Below the pieces are notes generated by a model. The model had not been told where the DNA came from. It searched no databases and saw nothing but the letters and a program-made list of their open reading frames with translations. This document shows, piece after piece, positions 49,165 through 58,959 of a stretch of 64,000 bases of DNA; positions within the stretch are counted from its first letter, which is position 1; every line of letters begins with the position of its first letter. Source of the stretch: Azorinus chamasolen (Eukaryota; Mollusca; Bivalvia; Cardiida; Solecurtidae); assembly GCA_963576725.1 (NCBI GenBank), contig OY755247.1:17734526-17798525 (forward strand), given 5' to 3'. Made by a program: the position numbers and the translations under genes.

Positions 49165-49407
49165 CACCGGCACTGCAGAGCTTTGAAACCGACTTACAAA
49201 CAAATACATGACAATAATTTGTGCAAAATACACAAGTAAATTAAGCACAATAAAATGCAAATTCCAAAGGAATAAAGCACATATATAGAAATAGAGTTTG
49301 AGACAAAAAGTGAAGTCCCTGATCAGACGCCGCCTTGAATATGCGGCGTCTGATCTGGGACTGCACTATTTGTCGTGGTGCATTTTTGCGACATTGGCGG
49401 TGAAGGG
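49165..49407 (+). mobile_element. TTAA-5 MITE, variant left arm
   Basis: TTAA at 49161-49164 and 49408-49411. Core and right half match the family (AGTGAAGTCCCTGATCAGACG, tip CCGCCTTGAATATGCGG). The left 100 bp differ, starting CACCGGCACTGCAGAGC. Confidence 0.82.
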
Positions 49408-49436
49408 TTAATCACCCTGAACTTGCTATCCACAAC

Positions 49437-49570
49437 CTTAACCCCCCATCCCCATTTACAAACAGCTTGACTCCATATGAGACCACCAGGATCCACGCAG
49501 TTTGATACTCGGTCAACAGTTTCTTAAAAGCTTGATCGACTCGGACGTAGTCAATATTGCGTCAGATCGA
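49437..49570. mobile_element. HP-2 repeat
   Basis: ATTTACAAACAGCTTGACTCC, GAGACCACCAGGATCCACGC, CTCGGTCAACAGTTTCTTAAA. The tip is deleted. Confidence 0.6.
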
Positions 49571-49751
49571 AAGTTGAGCAGACATTATTTTTCTAACATG
49601 ACCCCCCTTATCTCCGGGTTAGAACAACGGGTTAAGATTCGCTGATCTGTAACACGTGTAAAGATATGACGCCATACGTCATATATGACGTCAAACCCAT
49701 GGAAACAAATGTTTACATGTCATTAAAACGGCGAAAATACACTGTTTTAGT

Positions 49752-49925
49752 TATGAGAGAAAAATAATCTGAAGCTCGTTGTCTTTTAAGATCACATGTT
49801 CCTAAACTCACCAAGAAAATGTTAAATCAAGCTCGCCATAGGCTTGCTTAATAACGTTTTCTAAGGCTCGTTCAGGAACATGTGATCTTAAAAGACAACT
49901 CGCGACAGATCCTCTATTTCATTAT
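49752..49925. mobile_element. HP-4-like fold-back element
   Basis: Arms AGCTCGTTGTCTTTTAAGATC-ACATGTTCCT and AGGAACATGTGATC-TTAAAAGACAACTCG, with smaller nested inverted words (GCTCGCC / GGCTTGC) in the loop. Ends AGATCCTCTATTT, as does the copy at 52365. Confidence 0.65.
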
Positions 49926-50450
49926 TTTTCTAATCATGACAAAGCATATGACTTAGATCGTATCATTTGCATTCAGATGCAGTGTTAAAACGTGTTTTTA
50001 CGATCATTAAACTGGGTTTCATCTAGCAAAACAAGATGGAAGAATCAATATGATTACCAACATGCGTTACTTGTTTTGGTTGATATCCTCCAACCTATCT
50101 GTTTCTAGCACAAACAATACTTCAAACACTGTACTACGTTTCTCTGTTCGAATACTTAGGATAGTACGAGCAGGCAATACTGGGTTTTATGGTTTACAAA
50201 AAATTGCAATATTTACACACCGGTGCCACTGTTCAAATACTGCATAACGTTCATTACTAAGTTTCTGCACATAATTAGTCTGTAAAAAACACTGATGTTG
50301 AAAGTGAATGGCCGTTTCCCTCCGAATCGTTACGGTCAATATGTTATTCGTCCTTATAACAAACAGTATATGCATGGTAATTAGCAATGTTCAAACTATA
50401 TTTTAGTATGATAATTAGAAGTCTTAGAGTGCACACAGTATTTATTAATA

Positions 50451-50874
50451 CAGTAAAATCCCGCTAATGCGACCATTAACCATTTCGGCGCCAATTTTTT
50501 TCTTGTCGTCTGCAATCCAAATTTTGTTAAATCATTCGGTACAATAAGGAAATGAGATAAATTATGCAAATTTCAAAAGAATGAAGCACATATATAGAAA
50601 TAGAGACTGAGACAAATAGTGAAGTCCCTGATCAGATGCCGCCTTGAAAAGTCGGCGTCTGATCTGATGCACTATTTGTCGTGGTGCATTTATGCGACTT
50701 CGGCGGTGAAAGGGTTAATAAACAGCCACTTGCGTCGTTTAATGCAGGTTGTTGCTTAATGCAGGACGATATATGAGCTTTCTGCATAACTTTCGTCCTG
50801 CATTAAGCTACCACCTGCCTCTGCCACCCAGAATTATGCCCCCTTTTGGAGGCCGCATTAGAGGGGGTTTACTG
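50451..50874. mobile_element. TA-2 MITE containing TTAA-5
   Basis: CAGTAAAATCCCGCTAATGC / AGAGGGGGTTTACTG, with TA at 50449-50450 and 50875-50876. Outer hairpin GCAGGACGATATATGAGC partly deleted. Confidence 0.85.
50480..50714 (+). mobile_element. TTAA-5 MITE nested in TA-2
   Basis: TTAA at 50476-50479 and 50715-50718; ends CCATTTCGGCGCC and GGCGGTGAAAGGG. Flanks join as GACCA-TTAA-TAAACAGCC, matching the unfilled TA-2 at 43429. Confidence 0.92.
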
Positions 50875-51108
50875 TATATTAAAAATTATTATAAGCATTG
50901 TGCAAACAGTACTTTTATCATAATTATAAGAAAATACAAACAATACTTATTTAGCATTATTATTAACAATAAACAAACATGATTTATTAGCAAAAATATA
51001 AGAAATGTACGAAGAGTATTTATTAGCATGATTGTTAGCAATGCACAAACAGTGTTCATTAACAAGATTATAAGAAATGTACAAACAATATTTGTTTGCC
51101 CATGATTA

Positions 51109-51312
51109 CAGTGAAACCCCTCTAAACCGGAATTCTAGTAGAGAAGAATTTAGATACTTTTAGGCAGGTGACTGCTTCATGCAGGGTAAAAGTCATGCAG
51201 AAAGCTCCTCGAGGAGCTTTCTGCATGACTTTCACCCTGCATGAAGCTGCCACCTGTCTCCAAGACCGATATTTATACCAAATTTAACGTCCGGTTTTGA
51301 GGGGTTTTACTG
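51109..51312. mobile_element. TA-4 MITE, unfilled copy
   Basis: CAGTGAAACCCCTCTAAACC / TTTTGAGGGGTTTTACTG, with TA at 51107-51108 and 51313-51314. GGTGACTGCTTCATGCAGG; near-perfect hairpin with tip GCTCCTCGAGGAGC. Confidence 0.88.
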
Positions 51313-51339
51313 TATTGTCAATGTATAAACAGTATTTAT

Positions 51340-52364
51340 AACATAACTCGTGCCTTCAGCGTGACGTAACACTATCATTTATTGTTTGATATTCACGGGC
51401 ATATATTCACTAGTGAATAACATTCGAACGACCGAACTGTATTCACACGCGCTGTCAAAACAAACAAACTGGCGGACGGTGACCTACCTGCCAACGATTG
51501 AGTCACGATAGATGGCAAAGAACTGTTGTCAGTTGCGCCTTAATTTCGATAAAATAATACGAATTGTAATCGCTGTCAGTAAATATCTACAAAATGTATG
51601 CCAAAAAAGACCTACTAGCTACTCTGACCCAAACCATCCATTCTACTAATTCGTCACGGCATGTCCTTTTGTTTATGCAGATTTCTACTCATAAAAATAT
51701 CTCGTCAATCAACAACTATAGTAATCTGAATCCAGCACAGCACAAACATCAATCAACAACTATAGTCATCTGAATCCAGCACAGAACAAGCATATTTCAA
51801 ATATGTTATACTCCAAATCAGCTGATCGCGAACATCTTCCTCCTGTTCCAACACATTTATGCAGCAGTTCGTACTGAATCTTTTGTCCATTTCAATAAAC
51901 TATACAACACTGATGAAGGGCTTAATATACCAAAACGAAAGCGCATTTTAATCCCATTGACAGTGAGTGTCAGACGTCTCTAGGCTAACTGTGTGTAGTC
52001 TTCATTTAAACTATTAGCAAATGGCGCACTTTACAGACACATGTTGTGTACAGTGACGTCATAATGTGACGTGTTTGTATGTCGAAACGGTAACTCAAAA
52101 ATTATTTTGACGTGTTTCTGTAGGTTTTTGTTATCATAAACTATCACAGTTAAATTGAATATTAGAGAGGTCTAAATTAGATCCTTGTTGATATGACAGT
52201 TAGTCAAAAAACAGTTGGATATTTTGGACCTACTTTGTCCCAGTTATTTAGCGAACCTAATAACTCATTTCATTCATCATTTCTATATGTAAGGAGCATT
52301 TATAACAATCCACTTTACTGCTGAAATATTGGCTGCAAAAAACATTTGTGTTTGTTATGTTATA
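51340..52364. other. Unidentified insertion in the minisatellite
   Basis: About 1 kb that breaks the 36-bp array. It holds a 44-bp two-copy tandem at 51706-51793 (CAATCAACAACTATAGT) and no ORF I can support. It ends in the HP-4 fold-back. Confidence 0.45.
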
Positions 52365-52523
52365 AATAGAATCTTGCATTCGTGTTCATGATTATTGAAT
52401 TTATTAAATTCGTCTTTTTAAAACGATAAAAAAAAACGAGCTAAAGCTCGTTTTTATCGTTTTAAAAAGACTCATTTAATAAATCCAATAATCAAGAACA
52501 ATCATGTAAGATCCTCTATTTAA
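52365..52523. mobile_element. HP-4 fold-back element
   Basis: ATAGAATCTTGCATTCGTG at the left and ATCATGTAAGATCCTCTATTT at the right. Inner arms TCTTTTTAAAACGATAAAA and TTTTTATCGTTTTAAAAAGA close on AACGAGCTAAAGCTCGTT. Confidence 0.75.
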
Positions 52524-52609
52524 TAACATGATATTTAGCAATCTACAAACATTGTCTATTAACATGATTCTTAGGAATTTACAACAGTATCTATTAGCAT
52601 GCCTATTAA

Positions 52610-52805
52610 CCCATGCCCTCATAGGCTATTTTTAGATACAACCTTTTTGAATAAACCTACCGAAACGGAGCATTAACTAGAGAAAAGGAAAATTTTAGAA
52701 TTTTGTAGTTTGAAACCATATAGGAGCAAATGCTCTATTTATCACAATGGTTTCACAAATTGACTTTTACAGAGTCATCAAAAGTCGTCAATGTCAGGGA
52801 ATGGG
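52610..52805 (+). mobile_element. TTAA-1 MITE in the minisatellite
   Basis: TTAA at 52606-52609 and 52806-52809. Flanks join as AGCATGCCTA-TTAA-CAATGTAG, a normal 36-bp unit. The palindrome has lost most of one arm (GAAACCATATAGGAGC). Confidence 0.9.
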
Positions 52806-53010
52806 TTAACAATGTAGAAGCAGTATTTGTTAGCAGGATAAGTAACAAAATAAAAACATTGTATCAGCAATTTATAATGGTATCTATCAGCATGATTATT
52901 AACAATGTGTAACAGTATTTACTACCATGATAATTAACAAAAAACAATATTTATTAGCATGGTGTTTAAAAAATACAATCAGTATTTATCAGTATGGTAA
53001 TTAGTAATTA

Positions 53011-53215
53011 CAATAAAACCTCTCTATGATGGACACTAAATTATGTTAATTAATTGGCAGTTAGGGCAGGTGTCTGCTTAAAGCAAGGTGAAAGTAAAAC
53101 AGAACGCTCCTATAGGAGCGTTCTGTTTTACTTTCACCTTGCTTTAAGCAACCACCTGCCTGTAACACAAAATACTTAATGTAATTTAGTGACCGTTATT
53201 GAGAGGTTTTTACTG
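53011..53215. mobile_element. TA-1 MITE in the minisatellite
   Basis: CAATAAAACCTCTCTATG / GAGAGGTTTTTACTG, with TA at 53009-53010 and 53216-53217. Tip GCTCCTATAGGAGC and a near-perfect long hairpin. Confidence 0.88.
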
Positions 53216-53649
53216 TACTCTCATGATAATTAACAAAAAATCCACATTTATTAGCATGGTGTTTAGAAAATACAATCAGTATTTATTAGCACGGTAATTA
53301 GTAATCATAAACTGTATTCCTTAGCATGGTTATAAGAAATATACAAGCTGTGCTTTTACAAACATTACATTTACTGGCATGAATATAAGCAATGCACAAA
53401 CAATATTTATTAGCAAGATCAAAAGCAATGTACAAACAATATTTATTATCATGCGTATATTTATGTAAAAAACTATATAAGTATGTATTCATTGGTATGA
53501 TAAGAAGGAATGGCAAATAGTTTTAATTAGCATGATTATAAGAAAAGTGCAAATATTATTTATTAGCATGGTGAATAACATTATACAAACAGTATTTATC
53601 AGTATGGCAAAATTGAATGTACAAACAGTACTTATTAGAAGAACAGAGC

Positions 53650-54050
53650 AGAACTTTATTACATCTCAGGCATGAAACATGCAGCATGGGGTACATAATA
53701 CATTACAATTATCAGAGTTGTGACTATATGTGGCGATTACAACAATGCGCAATACGAATACATATAACTCTATACAGATAGTATTATTGTTATTGTTACT
53801 ACTACTTTCTAATAGCTTAAGTACTTAAACAGAGATATTTCGGGAGTCGTTGGGATGGGGGTAGGGCGGGGATTGACAATAAACAAGTGACCAAACACAA
53901 ATAATTGAAATAAATCACGTACAATTGCAAACATGATTTGAAATTCCAAATATTATATTTATGGCATGCACTTTGTACAAATATGACTATATTGGCCATA
54001 CTATGCGTATGCAAATTAATGCCAAATAAAATATCTGTTATGTTATGTTA
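53650..54050. other. Stretch with no recognisable feature
   Basis: Ends in TGTTATGTTATGTT. Confidence 0.4.
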
Positions 54051-54056
54051 TGTTTA

Positions 54057-54227
54057 CCCATTCCCACTACCAAAAAGGAGCATTAACTAGAGAAAAGGAA
54101 ATGTTCAGAATTGTGTAGTTTTGAAACCATTGTGATAATCCTATGGAGCAAATGCTCTATTTATCACAATGGTTTCATAAAGTGACTTTTACAGAAGCGT
54201 CAAAAGACGTCAATATGCGGGAATGGA
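54057..54227 (+). mobile_element. TTAA-1 MITE, shortened
   Basis: TTTA at 54053-54056, TTAG at 54228-54231. CCCATTCCCACTACC joins directly to AAAAAGGAGCATTAAC; tip AATCCTATGGAGC. Confidence 0.78.
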
Positions 54228-54354
54228 TTAGATAACGTACAATTGTCAATGAATAACCTGGCCAGCCAGACGGAGACCCGCTAGACCGTGCCACGGTTTA
54301 CTAATGAGGTTAATCGTAGCGATTGTGTGATTGCATTTTACTATAATGATGTAC

Positions 54355-54751
54355 TTTTTATGCCCCCGCCTTTAGGCGACGGGGGCATTAAGTTTTACCC
54401 TTGTCCGTCCGTACGCACGAACTTTTCGTCAAGGGTTTCTTGGCTTGTGTCTGGTGGAATGGTTTCGTGTTTGGTCTGAAGCATTATCATAGTGAGTTGT
54501 AACCTGTCTCCACCTTTCAGGTCTGTCATCCATTCCTGTTTGCCGACACTTTGATTGAATTTTGGTGACTGTTTAATGACAATTTTTTTTGTCAAAGATT
54601 TCTTCGCTTGTGTAAGCTGTAATGATTTGATATTTTGCCTGAAGCATAATCATAGCGAGTTGTACCGTGTCTCCATTGTTTCAGGTCTGTCGTTCATCTA
54701 CTCCCTGTTTGTCGGCGGGGGCATCCATGTCCCATGGACACATTTCTTTAT
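54355..54751 (+). repeat. Bivalve-type repeat, GCCCCCGCC family
   Basis: Starts TTTTATGCCCCCGCCTTTAGG with hairpin GCCCCCG..CGGGGGC, then CCTTGTCCGTCCGT. It has two related units (GTCAAGGGTTTCTTGGCTTG; GTCAAAGATTTCTTCGCTTG). Ends GTCGGCGGGGGCATCCATG, repeating the hairpin arm. Confidence 0.75.
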
Positions 54752-55085
54752 TATTAAAAAGACATACAAGCACTACAAGAGATGTAATACCTGTATATTT
54801 CTTTAACATATAAATGTTAATATAAGAAATTAGATACGCAACTTTTTAAAACTTGAATTATTTATGTACAAATATGTTCTCACTATTTTGCAAGACTTTT
54901 CCGTGACTGCACCAACCTATTGTCCGGAACAGGTCGTCGAACGTTCACCGTTATCACGAGTAGCACGGACTTGGTGTAAACTACAGGTCACGTGAATACA
55001 GGTAATTGTATAGAGTGTACAGGTTAGGTCACATAAGTTCTAGTTAGAAAATTTTAAAAAAGAAAATTCTAATCTAATCAAAGTT
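54752..55085. other. Flank of the Tc1 pseudogene
   Basis: Should contain the left terminal repeat of the Tc1 element. I cannot identify it without the other end. Confidence 0.35.
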
Positions 55086-55776
55086 GGCAATGCCGCGCTT
55101 TAACAAAGATCAGCGGCAAGAAGTCGTTCGGATGCTGATGAACAGAAGTTTTCGTAGCGTAACGTTGCAAATCATCTTAGAGCACACACAAGCGCTATCT
55201 CTAGGACGGTCATTCGTCTGCGTACCACTAGTACAACGAATGACCGTCCTCGACCAGGCCGGCCCCGAGTAACGTCGCGTCCTGATGACGCTTTTATAAG
55301 GTTGACACTCTAACGTCACATGTTCCAGACACCGGAAGAAACTGCCAGGCATTTGAGAGGACCTAATAACAACAAACCGTGTGCACGAAGTGTGTCAGAT
55401 TTAGAAAATTATAGCAAGACAACCATACGTAGGTTTGCCATTAACAAGACCTCGGCGTCAACTTCGCATGGATTGGCTCCAGTTACATCGTCCGGAATTG
55501 TTTTCCATGCATCGGTGGAGGAGGGTGTTGTTCTCGGATGAGTCCAAGCTTCTGTTGTTCAGTTCCGCTAAGAGGCAGCGCGTGTATCGCCATAGAGGGG
55601 AACGCTACGTAGACGCAGGCGTAAGGGAAGTCGACCGTTTTTGAGGCGGCGGAATTTAGGTATGGGTCGGTATAGCTCATGGACATACAACGGAACTGGT
55701 TTTCATCGAAGGAGCATTGAACGCGCAGAGATACCGTGATACCATCCTTCATCCAGTCGTGGTTACGTTTGTTCAA

Positions 55777-56009
55777 CCCTTTCGGCGCCAATTTTCTAAT
55801 TGTCGTCTGTAATCCAAGTTTGTTAAATCATTCAGTAAAATAAGGGAATGAGATAGATAAATGCAAAAAGGAATAAAGCAACTATATAGAAATCGAGATT
55901 GAGACAAATAGTGAAGTCCCTTATCAGACGCCGCCTTGAAAAGGCGGCGTCTGATCTGGGACTGCACTATTTGTCGTGGTGCATTTATGCGACTGCGGCG
56001 GTGAAAGGG
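55777..56009 (-). mobile_element. TTAA-5 MITE inside the Tc1 gene
   Basis: TCAA at 55773-55776 and TTAA at 56010-56013. Ends CCCTTTCGGCGCC and GCGGTGAAAGGG; tip CCGCCTTGAAAAGGCGG. Removing it with one 4-bp copy joins GTTCAA to CGTCATGG in frame. Confidence 0.92.
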
Positions 56010-56264
56010 TTAACGTCATGGATTGACGTTTCAACAAAATGATGAGCGCCCACCCGTCGCTAGAATTTGTTTTGACTATCTACAGACAAACAACGGCGAT
56101 GTTCCACTCTGGTCAGCGCTCAGTCCCGATATTTCGTCTATTGAACATCTGTTGGACGTGTTGGACAGACGTGTTCGGAGACGTCATTTAGCGCCGACGA
56201 CAGATGGTGGATTGAGACAGGCATTGCAGGAAGAGTGGGACAACATCTCAATTAGGCAAATTAA

Positions 56265-56483
56265 CCCATTCCCTCATATTGACGACTTTTGACGACTCTG
56301 TATAAGTCACTTTGTGAAACCATTGTGATAAATAGAGCATTTGCTCCTATAGGAGCAAATGTTCTATTTAGCACAATGGTTTCAGACTACAAAATTCTGA
56401 AATTTTCCTTTTCTCTAGTTAATGCTCCTTTTCGGTAGATTGATTCAAAGAGGTTGCGTCTAAAAATAGCCTGGATGAATGGG
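56265..56483 (-). mobile_element. TTAA-1 MITE (left part of the compound)
   Basis: Complete with CCCATTCCCTCATATTG, palindrome with tip CTCCTATAGGAGC, and CTGGATGAATGGG; TTAA 56484-56487 follows. Confidence 0.85.
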
Positions 56484-56487
56484 TTAA

Positions 56488-56645
56488 GAAATAATGACAT
56501 AATCAACATTAATTAACTGATTTTCATAATTGCAAATGAATACAGGACGTCTTGGCATTGGACGAATCTGTAGAATCAGACAGTTAATATGTGTCTACTC
56601 TGTTTGAAAAGACGTTTACAGGCGTACACATGAAGCAAATGGTTA
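56488..56645 (-). mobile_element. TTAA-2 MITE remnant
   Basis: GAAATAATGACATAATC, AATCAGACAGTTAATATGTG, GTCTACTCTGTTTG, CATGAAGCAAATGGTTAA. Half of the hairpin is gone. Confidence 0.6.
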
Positions 56646-56769
56646 AATAAATATTGACAAAATGAATTTCGAAGTAAAGATATCTAAGACCAAATATAGT
56701 TTAAGAGCATAATTGCAAAATAATCATTTTATTTCGTTATAGAATTATACCGTAACAAAATAAATGCAT

Positions 56770-57445
56770 TCTGAAAACGGGAGATCCTTCGAAAGCAAAA
56801 GTAGCAATGTGAAAACAGAAATTCTAACACACCTCGAGCACACATCTACATAAACAAAGAAGGGACGTATCTGTGTTTGAATTCTCAATAAAACACCGCA
56901 CGCGCTGTAACGTCGTAATGTGACGTAATGTGGCTCCGAAAATTCGTACGACAAGAAACGTAGTGCCGTTGTGGCGGTGCAAATTATAGTTAAACTGAAG
57001 TGTTAGAATCGAAATAATAAATTTATACCAGTGTTTTATCGTGCAATCGAACACGGGTGGTCGTTGAGATGCTTATAATTAAATCACTCGGCCTATCGGC
57101 CTCGTAATTTAATTACTACGCATCTCAACTCCTACCAGTGTTCGATTGCACGATAAAACACTGGTATGAATTTATTATTTCTTAAATTGCAGACTCGGGT
57201 TTATTGAATCTGTTCATGAGCATTTATTAAAAGTGACACACTACTCTCGACCCATAGCACTGGCTTTCAAAGCGGTATTCAATTTCAAAGCTAAAAGCAT
57301 TTCAACTGATTACCCCAAAATACCAGAAAATACAACAACACTTGAACTAACATACGGGTGTCACACGAACACTTAACACTTGCTGTTGTGAAGTACATAA
57401 ATTCTGAAAGAAGGAGATCCTTCGAAAGCAAAAGTAGCAATGTAA
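56770..57445. mobile_element. Fold-back element with outer direct repeats
   Basis: The inner palindrome (about 57015-57178) has arms ATTTATACCAGTGTTTTATCG-TGCAATCGAACAC and GTGTTCGATTGCACG-ATAAAACACTGGTAT, closing on GATGC-TATAATTAAATCACTCGGCC words. Outer GGAGATCCTTCGAAAGC-AAAAGTAGCAATGT occurs directly at 56781 and 57409. Family unknown. Confidence 0.65.
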
Positions 57446-57679
57446 ACAGAGTAAAGAGCAGAAGTTTATGAATAGAGCCAGATTCCTAGGAATAATTTGT
57501 CAACTAACATCAGAGATGCTAGTCGTCTGAGAATATTTCTCATTTATTTACCCTAAAAGAGGTTGTATCTAAAATAGCCTATGAGGGAATGAGTTAATGG
57601 ACTCGTGAACTCCATGCACAGGCGTATCCGCGCTGCCATTGCGGCAAATGGGGTCATACCAGGTATTGACCATATCGTT

Positions 57680-58574
57680 GTACTTCACACTGACGCTACT
57701 TGTTCGACGTCGTCTCTCCTCCACACTCTGCAAGTAGGCAGCATTTCGTAACGTGCAAAGCATTGGTAAATATTCAAAGTTGAAATTAATATAACTTTTA
57801 TAACCATACCATATAATTATAATAAATGAAATATACTGGCCCAACGTCCGAGTTGCGTTTCTAAATTCCTTTAGTATATATAGACAATATCAAAACACAA
57901 CCTATGAAGGAACTGTCGGATCTAGGTCTACAATGTTTACCATGACAATATAGTAGAACAGATTAGAGAAGCGTTTCAAAATCATCTTGTGAGTTTGATA
58001 ATATGGCAAATTTATATTAACAGTAGCTAGATATATTAATTCAGCACATTACGAGCTTAACAGTTTGGAACAGAATCAGTTTGCAGAGATTATGCGCCCG
58101 ATCTGGATCCAATCTGTCCTTCGACAGCTGGACGATATAGGTGCATATACATGTAGTATTTATCGTGGTATAGGCGTAATGGCATTTTTGTTCATTTACT
58201 GTAAGTTTACATACGGTATACATTTTTATTATATACCTGTCAGTTTCTGCAGTAAAAAAGAGATTGTATTCGATCATGCAATACAATCTCTCAAATAAAT
58301 GTTCTGTATTGCACGAGCGTGCAATACAAGATCCGTATTTGCACGTCGAAAAGTGGGACTACTTTTGCTCGGCAATAGCGATACATTTCCGTGACGCACC
58401 GGAGACGTGTCTATTTTCTGTTTCTGAATAAAAGAAGTTAGAATATTGATGTTCTGTTGTGTTCTTTTATTAAACCAGGTGTGATACAACCCTTCATATC
58501 GCCACTTCGTGTAATATTCCCTATATATTACATACTAGACGCCAATGCACTTGCGACACTTGTGACATTGCACC
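57680..58574. other. Stretch with small palindromes, no gene
   Basis: AGAGATTGTATTCG..GCAATACAATCTCT at 58260-58292 and TATTGCACGAGCGTGCAATA at 58308-58327. Several short overlapping frames on both strands are uninformative. Confidence 0.4.
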
Positions 58575-58715
58575 ATGACCCGCACGCTTTTCTCGTGGAA
58601 TAACTTCCACGTGGCCAGGCGGTTGCTTTATGAGCAGATCAGTTTGGACTGTAGGAAGTGTAAGGACGAACAGTGTGAATTACATTCGTTAATGGATAAT
58701 TGGAAATATAGATAA
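58575..58715 (+). CDS. Unassigned 46-aa ORF
   Basis: ATG at 58575 to TAA at 58713. Reads MTRTLFSWNNFHVARRLLYE, then LDCRKCKDEQCELHS with a C-x2-C-x5-C-x2-H spacing that could bind zinc. The DNA is GC-richer than the surroundings. No family recognised; chance is possible. Confidence 0.15.
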   Translation: MTRTLFSWNNFHVARRLLYEQISLDCRKCKDEQCELHSLMDNWKYR

Positions 58716-58770
58716 ATGGATATATGCTCTAATGGTAAGTAGGCCTACGCATAAATCATCCTTTGTTTAA

Positions 58771-58955
58771 CCCATTACCTCATAAGCTATTTTTAGATAC
58801 ACCTTTTAGATAAACCTGCCGAAAAGGAGCATTAACTAGAGAAAAGGAAAATTTTAGAATTTTGTAGTTTGAAACCATTGTGCTCTATTTATCACAATGG
58901 TTTCACAAAGTGACTTTTACAGAGTCGTTAAAAGTCGTCAATATGAGGGAATGGG
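58771..58955 (+). mobile_element. TTAA-1 MITE, palindrome tip deleted
   Basis: TTAA at 58767-58770 and 58956-58959. GAAACCATTGTG joins GCTCTATTTATCACAATGG, so most of one arm is gone; ends intact. Confidence 0.87.
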
Positions 58956-58959
58956 TTAA

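Larger units (their letters stand above)
50330..53650 (+). repeat. 36-bp minisatellite array hit by transposons
   Basis: A degenerate unit of the form ACAAACAGTATTTATTAGC-ATGATTATTAGCAATGT recurs every 36-38 bp. It is recognisable at about 50330-50450, 50876-51107, 51315-51335, 52515-52605, 52810-53008 and 53217-53645. The gaps are filled by inserted elements (50451-50874, 51109-51312, about 51340-52510, 52610-52805, 53011-53215). A further patch is at 59625-59850. Confidence 0.85.
56265..57593. mobile_element. Compound TTAA insertion in the Tc1 gene (1.33 kb)
   Basis: Left boundary TTAA at 56261-56264 followed by a TTAA-1 end. Right boundary TTAA at 57594-57597 preceded by the other TTAA-1 end (GGTTGTATCTAAAATAGCC, TATGAGGGAATGAG). 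In between are a full TTAA-1 copy, a TTAA-2 piece and a fold-back. The flanks join as CAAATTAA-TGGACTC in frame. Confidence 0.75.
55090..57671 (+). pseudogene. Tc1-like transposase pseudogene, split by two insertions
   Basis: N-terminus MPRFNKDQRQEVVRMLMN (55090). After frameshifts come RWRRVLFSDESKLLLF (first catalytic Asp), QRVYRHRGERYVDAGVRE, ALNAQRYRDTILHP, QQNDERPPVARICFDYL (altered second-Asp box), SPDISSIEHLLDVLDRRV (third acidic residue, Glu, present), GLRQALQEEWDNISIRQI and VNSMHRRIRAAIAANG. The coding sequence is in three pieces: 55090-55776, 56014-56264 and 57598-57671, about 1.0 kb in all, the usual Tc1 size. Both breaks are clean TTAA-type insertions with the reading frame matched on each side. 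Confidence 0.88.

Noticed and set aside
50330..53650. CRISPR-like array, because the repeat period is about 36 bp
   Set aside because: The unit is continuous with no spacers, is degenerate, and lies in eukaryotic transposon-rich DNA without any cas gene.
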